Shown here: positions 1 to 5,353 of the stretch, one piece after another
How the letters are laid out: the number at the start of each line of letters is the position of its first letter
Numbering within the stretch: position 1 is the stretch's first letter
Assembly: GCA_017508315.1 (NCBI GenBank)
Contig: JAFVZE010000017.1
Span: 1 to 5,353, forward strand
DNA length: 5,353 nucleotides
Reading direction: 5' to 3'
Source of the DNA: Kiritimatiellia bacterium
GTDB taxonomy: Bacteria; Verrucomicrobiota; Kiritimatiellia; RFP12; UBA1067
Translations under genes and position numbers: made by a program
Notes under the pieces: generated by a model
What the model was told of the DNA's origin: nothing
What the model saw: the letters and a program-made list of their open reading frames with translations, nothing else
The model's database searches: none

Positions 1-2024
1 CATTTGAGCTTCGCCGGATGATACTGGTGCGCCTCCGCCTCGGAGTGGAAACCGATGCGCGAATCGTCTTCGGCGATCGGCAGGATCTTGCGCGTAAGCT
101 CCTCCTCGCGCGTCACCGCATCATCCATCCGCCTGAGCGCGACGAGCGCAGACTTGCGGTCGCCCATGACGCGGCTCGCGTAAAGCGCCTTGGCGCGATC
201 GAGGTAGAAGCCCAAGATGTTGCTTCCGCTCAAGAACTGGTATTCGAGCGCCTTCATGACCCCGATGTCGCGCAAACGCTCCTTGTCGCCGCTCCATTTC
301 ACAGCAAGCTCGTCAAGAACATCCTCGCCCGCGGCGTTATGGACGCGCACGCCCCTGGCCATACGCGAACCGAGCAGCACAGCCTCTTCGATGGTGTGGT
401 TCTCCAGACATTCGCCGATCGTGTCTCCGCTCGGCGGATCCTCAGGTTTCCACGTGCGCCCGAGCGGCCTGAGCTCCACATCCGCAAGCAGCGGCCAGGC
501 GAGACCGGCGTGGAACGGACCGTAATACTGCATATCGTTGGAAAGCGGATATTCGGCGTAGGCGTCGGAGAACTTCTTCCAGACTTCGGCGACCTTGTCC
601 GCGTCGTCCTTCCACATCGGACGGGCGAGCCTGCGCAGGAACGTTTCCTCGTCGTCGGTGAAATCGTCGAACGAAAGTTCACCGGCGGCCTTGTTCATGA
701 CGCCGGGATAGTTGCCGAAATACCAGCACTGGAGCACGGTCGAAACGCCCATCTCGCGCATCGACTTGTACTTGCGGTACAGAAGCCCCGGCACCGGCAC
801 GAAAGGAACCGTCGCCACTTCGTGCGAATTGCCGACCTGGATTTTCGCACCGATCTGCGCACCGGAGATTTTTCCCGCCTCGGCGAACGCCTTAAAACCT
901 TCGGCGGGGCCCACATAGGAGAGCCAGTAGTCGCCGCCGTTGCGGAAGCGCCCGAGCTGATCCTTGATCGCGCCCGACTCGAAGTTGAAGGCCGCCACTA
1001 CCCCTTCCGGAACGTGGCGGGCTACTTCGGCGACCCACGGGGCGCGCTCTGGACGCACATGCGGCTGATACAGCCAGCTTATGTATTCGGCTTTCGAGCC
1101 CGCCGCACGAATGCCGCGCACGATCGCCTCCGCCGTATTCTTGTGGATCTGCCAGGGCTCGAGCTTGTCGCATCTCGGACAGGAATGGCTGCGCTTGCCG
1201 TCCACCGGCGAGACGGTCGAAAGACACGTCGTCGGACGCTCGCCGTGGCTGATCATCATGATTCCGCCGAGACGCGGCACCTGGGTGAAGATGTCCTTCA
1301 CCGACTCTTCGATGTACTGCTGCACATCCTTGCGGGAGGTGCACATGACATGGTTGTTGAAGAACTCGGGACGGGACTTGGCCACGGGGTTCTTGCCGTG
1401 GATCGTGTTGGATCTCGGCTCGATGCAGAATATCCAGGTCTTTATCCCGTATTCAAGGCAACGATCGACCGTCTTGCGCAGTTTTGCTATGCGCTTGGGA
1501 GCGTCAGGCGAACGCGTGGTGAACGACGTCTCGGCGAGATCCTGCCATTCGACCGTAAGCCACAGGCCGTTTATGCCTTCGCGGGCGAGCCGCTCGAGAT
1601 ACGCCCTCGGATAGTAGTCGATATCGTCCATGAGCTCGTCGTGGTTGAGCGGCGGACGCTTGATCGGACCGAAGAAGCAGCGAGCGATGCGGTTCTTCAC
1701 CCACGGCTTGCGCACGCAGCTCTTGAGATCCCCGGCGCGGACGCGGTCCTGATAGTAGTAGACGGCGCGGCGAAGCCCCTCGTCGTCCTCGGTCGTGATC
1801 GTCACCTTGCCGTCCGCGGCGACGTCAATGCGGTAGCTTTCAAAGCCGTCCACCTTGCCGCGCACGAACCTGACGTCGTTCGTCGGCACCGGCTCGAGCC
1901 GTTCGGGTTCGGCAAGCTCCTTGCGGAAGGTCCAGGACTCTATTCCGGGGTACGGTGGCACATCAGCCGCGAATGCCGCGCCCAAAACGCCGAACGCCGA
2001 TACCGCAATCATCACTTTCGTCAT
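1..2024 (-). CDS. secreted glycoside-hydrolase-like protein (GH20/DUF4838-like layout), 3' end at window edge
   Basis: The frame is open from ATG 2024 (alternative 2030) to the left edge, giving 674 complete residues and then TG, which may be Cys, Trp or a TGA stop. Residues 1-19 are a signal peptide ending in GAAFA before Ala-Asp, so the protein is exported. Residues about 48-95 resemble the small alpha/beta domain that precedes the barrel in GH20-type enzymes, including DEGLRRAVYYYQD. From about 115 to 440 there are strand-like segments expected of a TIM barrel: GINGLWLTVEW (150-160), TWIFCIEPR (196-204), GGIMMISHGE (253-262), EYISWLYQPH (313-322), VVAAFNFES (342-350), KIQVGNSHE (394-402) and VLQCWYFGNYPG (430-441). 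Candidate acidic residues are Glu159, Glu202, Glu262, Glu349 and Glu402; which of them act is unknown. Cys267 and a CPRC pair (282, 285) may form a small metal or disulfide site. The rest is helical. I cannot assign a substrate or a CAZy family. It follows murG by 30 bases on the same strand. Confidence 0.85.
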   Translation of the reverse strand, partial: MTKVMIAVSAFGVLGAAFAADVPPYPGIESWTFRKELAEPERLEPVPTNDVRFVRGKVDGFESYRIDVAADGKVTITTEDDEGLRRAVYYYQDRVRAGDLKSCVRKPWVKNRIARCFFGPIKRPPLNHDELMDDIDYYPRAYLERLAREGINGLWLTVEWQDLAETSFTTRSPDAPKRIAKLRKTVDRCLEYGIKTWIFCIEPRSNTIHGKNPVAKSRPEFFNNHVMCTSRKDVQQYIEESVKDIFTQVPRLGGIMMISHGERPTTCLSTVSPVDGKRSHSCPRCDKLEPWQIHKNTAEAIVRGIRAAGSKAEYISWLYQPHVRPERAPWVAEVARHVPEGVVAAFNFESGAIKDQLGRFRNGGDYWLSYVGPAEGFKAFAEAGKISGAQIGAKIQVGNSHEVATVPFVPVPGLLYRKYKSMREMGVSTVLQCWYFGNYPGVMNKAAGELSFDDFTDDEETFLRRLARPMWKDDADKVAEVWKKFSDAYAEYPLSNDMQYYGPFHAGLAWPLLADVELRPLGRTWKPEDPPSGDTIGECLENHTIEEAVLLGSRMARGVRVHNAAGEDVLDELAVKWSGDKERLRDIGVMKALEYQFLSGSNILGFYLDRAKALYASRVMGDRKSALVALRRMDDAVTREEELTRKILPIAEDDSRIGFHSEAEAHQYHPAKLK

Positions 2025-2031
2025 TTTCATT

Positions 2032-2037
2032 CTCCTT
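2032..2037 (-). promoter_or_regulatory. ribosome binding site that decides the GH-like gene start
   Basis: AAGGAG on the minus strand is 7 bases before the ATG at 2024 but only 1 base before the ATG at 2030. The second ATG is therefore the likely start, removing Met-Lys from the signal peptide. The site lies in the 30-base gap after the murG stop. That gap contains no hairpin or T-run, so read-through from murG is plausible. Confidence 0.75.
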
Positions 2038-2054
2038 TAGAAACGTCAGATCCG

Positions 2055-3152
2055 TCAGTCGGCCGCATCGCCGCTTCCGCCGTCCGGGATTTTCCCTTCA
2101 ACCAGATCGGCAAGCCTCCGCGCGGCGTCGCCCGCTGCCATCCGCCCCATTCTCTCCCCCATCCGCGCGAGCCGTTCGGGATGGTCGTAGCGGTTGAGAA
2201 GATAACGGCACAGCTGTCTCGGCGTAAGCTTCGACTGCACCCCCTCGTCGGCGGCTCCGGCAAGCGCGAAAGCCTCGGCGTTGTAATGCTGGTGGTTGCG
2301 CATCGCCGAAGGAAGCGGAATCAACAGCGCCGGCTTGGCGCAGGCGGCGAGTTCGAAACAGGTTGAAGCGCCGGCGCGCGCGACCACGATATCGGCGGAA
2401 GCGAACGCATCGGCCATCTCACGCTCGAAGGCGTGAACCCGGCTCGGCATCGACGCGTGCGCATAAGCCCCCATGACCGGACCTTCGTCCTTCACCCCCG
2501 TTTGGTGGATCACGTAAAGCGGACGTCCGGGACGCTCCCGGCGGTCAAGTTCGTTTTTCATCATCGCGAGCGCGGAAGTCATGAGTTCGTTGACCGCATG
2601 CGCCCCCTGCGAGCCGCCGGTCACGAAAACCACAAAGGCGTTCGCCGGAATGAAACCGAAGCGCTTTCCGCAGGAAATCCCCGCGCGAACCGGAAGCCCG
2701 GTCTTGACCGTTTTGACGTCGCGCAGGTATCCTGAAGTGACGTCGAAACTGATCGCCACGGCATCGGCGAAACGCGACAGGAGTTCCACCGCCCTTCCCG
2801 GCACCGTGTTGGCCTCGTGCAGATACACCGCAACCCCGCCGCTCTTCGCCGCCATCACCGGAGGTAGCGAGGAATAACTGCCCATCGCCAGAAGCGCGTC
2901 GGGGGCGAAGCGCTTCATCTCTCGGCGGCAGCGGAACACGGAACAGACGATGGCGAAAACATTCCGCAGCGAAAACTGCCTCGCGCCGGTCGAGAAAACC
3001 GTTCCCGTCCAGTTCCGGAGCACTCCTGACTCGACATCGCGCCCCGACGCCCAGATGGCGACTTCGTGTCCGCGGTTCCGAAGCTCCTGCGCCACCGCAA
3101 GTCCGGGAAACGCGTGACCGCCGGTCCCGCCGCATGCAACCACAATTCTCAT
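2055..3152 (-). CDS. murG: UDP-GlcNAc:lipid I N-acetylglucosaminyltransferase MurG
   Basis: MurG moves GlcNAc from UDP-GlcNAc to lipid I at the cytoplasmic face of the inner membrane, giving lipid II for peptidoglycan. The 365-residue product is full length and shows the GT-B signatures in order: GGTGGHAFPGLA (8-19), MGSYSSLP (90-97), LHEAN (111-115), TGLPVR (151-156), TGGSQGA (178-184), and the UDP-GlcNAc site AGASTCFEL (260-268), LLIPLP (276-281) and NHQHYNAEA (286-294). The second motif departs from the usual MGGYxSxP, with Ser92 in place of Gly. ATG 3152 is preferred. It overlaps the TPR stop codon (TGATG) and has a weak AAAGAG site 7 bases upstream; a GTG at 3155 would add one residue. 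The gene lies outside any visible dcw cluster, with pyrF and a TPR gene upstream rather than ftsW or murC. The overlap suggests translational coupling. Function is assigned with high certainty. Confidence 0.96.
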   Translation of the reverse strand: MRIVVACGGTGGHAFPGLAVAQELRNRGHEVAIWASGRDVESGVLRNWTGTVFSTGARQFSLRNVFAIVCSVFRCRREMKRFAPDALLAMGSYSSLPPVMAAKSGGVAVYLHEANTVPGRAVELLSRFADAVAISFDVTSGYLRDVKTVKTGLPVRAGISCGKRFGFIPANAFVVFVTGGSQGAHAVNELMTSALAMMKNELDRRERPGRPLYVIHQTGVKDEGPVMGAYAHASMPSRVHAFEREMADAFASADIVVARAGASTCFELAACAKPALLIPLPSAMRNHQHYNAEAFALAGAADEGVQSKLTPRQLCRYLLNRYDHPERLARMGERMGRMAAGDAARRLADLVEGKIPDGGSGDAAD

Positions 3153-4534
3153 CACCAGTCTCTTTCGTTGGGCGGCAGCGGCGCTTTGCGCATTCTCGCC
3201 TTCTTTTCCGCCTCGTGCTCATCATTGCGCTCCTGCGCCTTTTTCAAAACCGCCTCCAGCTCCTGATCCTTTTCGTCCTGCCGCCCGTTTTCTCCGGCAG
3301 ACTCTTCCTTTTCGTCTTCTTTTTCGTCTTGTCCGCCGTTCTGCCGATCCTGCCGCTCATCTTTCGACCGGTCGTTCCCGTTCTGATCCTGATTGTCTTT
3401 GTCGTTTTTGCCGCTCTGCGGCTGCGGAGGGGTCTGTCCCCGTCCTCCGCCGTCATTGTCCTTCGGCATCAGTTCACGGATCCGGCGCAGCAGTTCCAGC
3501 GATTTCTCCTGCTTCGGCGGCAGACTCTTCTGACAGCATTCGATCTGGAGTTTTTCGAGTTCGTTCGCCAGCGCGGAGATTTTCGCCTGGGCTTCGGCCG
3601 TGAAAGGCGGCTTGTTGGTGTCAGCCTGCGCCTGCCGCTCGTAAGCCTGCGCCCATGCCGGGAACTTCGCCCTGAACGAGCGGGTGTAATCGAGCGCATC
3701 CTGCTGCCATGAGCGGTTGTTGAACGCCTCCACGTCCATCCAGGCGTTCGACTGGCACAGAATGCCTTCATCCGCCGCCGCCGGAGGCATCACCGTCAGT
3801 TTCAGAAATCTCGTGAAATCGTGTTCGACATCGGAAAGCGTCGCATAGGCCGCGCCATCGAGATCGGAAAGCTCTTTCGCGCCTTTTTTCGTCTTGGCCT
3901 GCGCAGACTCGATCTGGAGCATTATGGTCGAGGCCTGTTCCTCGTTGGTGACCGACTGGGCGATCGCCTGCCGCACGGGTATCCACACGTCCGCGAGCGA
4001 CTCGGCGCGTTTGGAAAGCGCATCCGACATCGCCACCGCCCTCTCCGCCGCGTTGGTTCGGTAGGTTCCAGCCTCGGCCATCAGCAGACGCGCATCCTTC
4101 GTCGCGTCCAGCAGCATCGACCCGGGATCTTTGCCCTGCGCGGCCTTGAGCACGCCTTCAACGCGCTTAGCCTCGCGATACTGCAGAAGCCCGTCGCTCG
4201 CCCGGGTGAAATTGCGCCGAAGCCGCCCGTCGGCGGGATTGGCGCGCAGGGCGATCTGCGCGGCGGAAGCCGCCTCTTCACGGTTGCCACGTTCGTGCTC
4301 GAGTTTTGCGACCAGTTCGGCGGCGCGTGCGCCGTGGGTTCGGGAAAGCATCAGCGGACGCAGCAGCTTCAGGGCGTTGGTGACATCGCCGCCGCGGTAA
4401 CCGTCAACTCCGGAGTTCCAGACCTCCGCGTCCGACAGGGGAGACGGAGCGTCCGGGGCCGCGAAAAGCGGCGGACAGGCAGACGCCAGAACGAACCCGG
4501 CGGCAAACAATACTCCGCTGATCGTCCTCGTCAA
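3152..4534 (-). CDS. exported TPR protein with charged Gln/Asn-rich tail, BatC/BatE-like
   Basis: The product is about 460 residues from TTG 4534 (462 from TTG 4540). Residues 1-26 form a signal peptide with Arg3, a hydrophobic run ISGVLFAAGFVLASA and then Cys20. The LASAC segment could be a loose lipobox, or a type I site could follow LFA. Residues about 34-108 look like two TPR units, with repeated small/large helix positions and ALRANPAD closing the second. The middle (about 109-358) is helical with no family I recognise, including a Trp-rich part near 265-300. Residues about 359-423 are low-complexity Lys/Asp/Glu/Gln/Asn/Gly, followed by a helix and an ending in PPNERDW. TPR domain, charged linker and terminal Asp-Trp recall the BatC/BatE proteins encoded in BatA-BatE (aerotolerance) clusters, but no VWA or MoxR gene is in view. 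The likely location is periplasmic or lipid-anchored. The gene follows pyrF by 2 bases and touches murG. The frame and export signal are well supported; the Bat link is an inference. Confidence 0.85.
   Translation of the reverse strand: MTRTISGVLFAAGFVLASACPPLFAAPDAPSPLSDAEVWNSGVDGYRGGDVTNALKLLRPLMLSRTHGARAAELVAKLEHERGNREEAASAAQIALRANPADGRLRRNFTRASDGLLQYREAKRVEGVLKAAQGKDPGSMLLDATKDARLLMAEAGTYRTNAAERAVAMSDALSKRAESLADVWIPVRQAIAQSVTNEEQASTIMLQIESAQAKTKKGAKELSDLDGAAYATLSDVEHDFTRFLKLTVMPPAAADEGILCQSNAWMDVEAFNNRSWQQDALDYTRSFRAKFPAWAQAYERQAQADTNKPPFTAEAQAKISALANELEKLQIECCQKSLPPKQEKSLELLRRIRELMPKDNDGGGRGQTPPQPQSGKNDKDNQDQNGNDRSKDERQDRQNGGQDEKEDEKEESAGENGRQDEKDQELEAVLKKAQERNDEHEAEKKARMRKAPLPPNERDW
3266..3460 (-). 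other. low-complexity charged linker within the TPR protein
   Basis: This stretch encodes residues about 359-423 of the TPR protein. Composition is almost entirely Asp, Glu, Lys, Arg, Gln, Asn and Gly, with a short Pro/Gln patch (TPPQPQSG) at its start. There is no strict repeating unit at DNA or protein level. It is probably disordered in solution and separates the folded body from the conserved-looking C-terminal helix and the ERDW end. Confidence 0.7.
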
Positions 4535-4536
4535 CG

Positions 4537-5232
4537 TCAAGACTCCATTTCCAGCCTGATCGCCCTTGCCGCGGCAACCGGATCCGCCGCCGCGAGAATC
4601 GGACGCCCGACCACGAGATGGGTCGCGCCGTCGCGCACGGCGTCGGCCGGGGTGGCGACACGCTTCTGATCTCCGACCGCCGCACCCGCGGGACGCACGC
4701 CGGGAGTGATGAAAAGCGTCCCCGCCGGAAGCGAAGAGGAAAGCGAACCGACTTCCTTCGGACTGCACACGAGACCGTGCGCGCCGTTTTCAACGGCGAA
4801 ACGCGCCATTGCGGCAACCTGATCGGCGGGAGTGCGGCCCATGACGCCGACATCCTCGAGATCCCCCTGATCGAGACTCGTCAGCACCGTAACGGCCAGA
4901 ATCTTAGGCCCGCCCTCTCCGAATTCGGCCGCGGCGTCAGCCGCCGCCCTGATCATCGCTTTGCCGCCGACGGAGTGGATGGTCATGAGATCGACTCCCA
5001 GCGCACCGCCGGACTTCACCGCCCGCTCCACCGTGCGCGGGATGTCGTGGAATTTCAGATCGAGAAAAACGCGCTTGCCCAGATCTTTGACGGCCTTGAC
5101 GACATCCGGACCTTCGGCGGTGAAAAGTTCGAGACCGATTTTGTAAAACCCGACGGAATCGCCGATAGCCTTCACTTTTTCCACGGCTTCGGCGCGATTG
5201 TTCACATCGAGAGCGACGATTAGTTCTGCCAT
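4537..5232 (-). CDS. pyrF: orotidine 5'-phosphate decarboxylase
   Basis: This cytoplasmic enzyme decarboxylates OMP to UMP, the last step of de novo pyrimidine synthesis. The 231-residue product matches the usual length of the bacterial family and is a single TIM barrel. Visible landmarks are ALDV (7-10) with the substrate-binding Asp9, YKIGLELF (30-37) with Lys31, and the catalytic signature DLKFHDIP (58-65) carrying the Asp-x-Lys-x-x-Asp set (Asp58, Lys60, Asp63). Also present are TVLTS (115-119), TPGVRP (176-181) followed by GDQKR, and the phosphate-binding VGRPI (208-212). The start at 5232 is chosen because MAEL leads straight into the first barrel strand and AGAGG (5243-5239) sits 6 bases upstream. 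An in-frame ATG at 5271 would add 13 residues and also has a purine-rich site upstream, so it cannot be excluded. The gene is first in the row and has its own promoter. Nothing looks broken. The family is certain; the exact start is less so. Confidence 0.96.
   Translation of the reverse strand: MAELIVALDVNNRAEAVEKVKAIGDSVGFYKIGLELFTAEGPDVVKAVKDLGKRVFLDLKFHDIPRTVERAVKSGGALGVDLMTIHSVGGKAMIRAAADAAAEFGEGGPKILAVTVLTSLDQGDLEDVGVMGRTPADQVAAMARFAVENGAHGLVCSPKEVGSLSSSLPAGTLFITPGVRPAGAAVGDQKRVATPADAVRDGATHLVVGRPILAAADPVAAARAIRLEMES
4543..4546 (-). promoter_or_regulatory. ribosome binding site for the TPR gene, inside the pyrF 3' end
   Basis: GGAG lies in the Glu-Met-Glu-Ser codons that end pyrF. It is 8 bases before the TTG at 4534 and only 2 bases before the in-frame TTG at 4540, whose bases overlap the pyrF TGA. 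The spacing favours 4534. No in-frame ATG exists near this point, so a TTG start is likely whichever one is used. Confidence 0.5.
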
Positions 5233-5269
5233 TTCCAACCTCTTGTTTATTGCTGTTCTTAAGGCCGAC

Positions 5270-5297
5270 ATTGCACTTAACCCCTCATAAATGCAAT
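5270..5297 (-). promoter_or_regulatory. inverted repeat / 5'-terminal hairpin in the pyrF leader
   Basis: The arms ATTGCATTTA (5297-5288) and TAAGTGCAAT (5279-5270) pair over 10 positions, nine Watson-Crick and one G-U, around the 8-base loop TGAGGGGT. The repeat begins at the predicted transcription start. It could be an mRNA 5' stem-loop affecting stability or translation, or a palindromic operator just downstream of the promoter for an unknown regulator. The loop holds GAGGGG (5286-5281), which resembles a Shine-Dalgarno sequence and lies 9 bases before an in-frame ATG at 5271. No known pyr riboswitch or PyrR site was recognised. The pairing is seen; the role is open. Confidence 0.5.
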
Positions 5298-5303
5298 GCG
5301 CCA

Positions 5304-5333
5304 ATTATACCAATTTCACCGCCGCCTTTTCAA
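5304..5333 (-). promoter_or_regulatory. sigma70-type promoter of pyrF and probably the whole gene row
   Basis: On the minus strand a -35 element TTGAAA (5333-5328) is followed by an 18-base spacer and a perfect consensus -10 element TATAAT (5309-5304). Transcription would begin near the A at 5297, giving a 5' leader of about 65 bases before the preferred pyrF start at 5232. No other strong promoter was noticed between the downstream genes, which are almost contiguous, so this promoter may drive all four. The boxes are seen directly; the start point and operon extent are inferred. Confidence 0.75.
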
Positions 5334-5353
5334 CGGATCAATTCAAAATGTCG

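Noticed and set aside
2031..2054. Possible terminator or repeat (two TGACG copies) between murG and the GH-like gene
   Set aside because: No hairpin followed by a T-run is present, and the two five-base copies are too short to carry meaning.
18..2366. A 782-codon open frame on the plus strand
   Set aside because: Its codons are in exact register with the antisense of both the GH-like gene and murG, which share one frame. Stops there would need Leu TTA/CTA or Ser TCA codons in the true genes, and these are rare in this GC-rich sequence. The translation is His/Arg/Leu-rich with no family motifs. It ends at a TCA Ser codon in murG.
3134..3712. Plus-strand open frame with a hydrophobic Leu/Phe/Val-rich N-terminal part, resembling a membrane protein
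   Set aside because: It is the antisense of the Lys/Glu/Gln/Asp-rich linker of the TPR protein, since complements of charged codons read as Phe, Leu and Val. There is no ribosome binding site or recognisable domain.
3821..4669. A 282-codon plus-strand open frame
   Set aside because: It is antisense to the TPR gene and the end of pyrF, with Arg/Gly/Leu-rich composition and no motifs. Both opposite genes are convincing.
4541..4768. N-terminal extension of the TPR reading frame overlapping pyrF
   Set aside because: The extension is Arg/Gly/Ser-rich shadow sequence. A clean signal peptide begins right after the pyrF stop, so a start near 4534-4540 is far more likely.
5233..5304. Longer pyrF starting at the TTG at 5304
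   Set aside because: That codon lies within the -10 box, upstream of the predicted transcription start, and the added residues are not part of the decarboxylase fold.
5266..5353. 7-base inverted repeat CGACATT (5266-5272) / AATGTCG (5347-5353)
   Set aside because: It is short, the arms are 74 bases apart and flank the promoter without symmetry, so it is compatible with chance.

Overview
The window reads as one rightward-to-leftward transcription unit on the minus strand: pyrF, a TPR protein of BatC/BatE-like architecture, murG, and the start of a large secreted glycoside-hydrolase-like protein that runs to the left edge. The DNA is GC-rich, and codons ending in G or C dominate all four genes. 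That composition explains the long but spurious open frames on the plus strand. The gene style suggests a member of the PVC group, perhaps Kiritimatiellota, Lentisphaerae or a related Verrucomicrobiota lineage. The clues are a Bat-type TPR protein with a Gln/Asn/Lys/Glu-rich tail ending in Asp-Trp, a divergent MurG outside a dcw cluster, and a secreted GH20/DUF4838-like enzyme. This placement is an inference from recalled family resemblance, not a search result.

Region by region, in order of transcription (right to left). 5353-5233: a short upstream region with a strong sigma70-type promoter (TTGAAA, 18 bp, TATAAT). A near-perfect 10-bp inverted repeat begins at the predicted first transcribed base. 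5232-4537: pyrF, intact, with all the usual catalytic motifs. About 4534-3152: an exported TPR protein that probably starts at TTG immediately after the pyrF stop. 3152-2055: murG, whose ATG overlaps the TPR stop codon by one base. 2054-2025: a 30-base gap with a good ribosome binding site and no terminator. 2024-1: the secreted GH-like protein, at least 674 residues, whose last visible bases are TG (a Cys or Trp codon, or a TGA stop).

How they may work together: PyrF makes UMP, the precursor of the UDP in UDP-GlcNAc. MurG spends UDP-GlcNAc to finish lipid II at the inner face of the membrane. The TPR protein and the GH-like protein both carry export signals and would act outside the cytoplasm. 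The tight junctions (2-base gap or 4-base overlap, 1-base overlap, 30-base gap) and the single visible promoter support co-transcription. A shared pathway for the TPR and GH-like genes is not shown by the sequence.

Most of the window is ordinary housekeeping sequence. The points that merit a second look are the pyrF leader hairpin with a purine-rich loop, the Bat-type TPR gene separated from any visible bat neighbours, and the unclassified GH-like protein. No RNA genes, insertion sequences, CRISPR arrays or terminators were seen.
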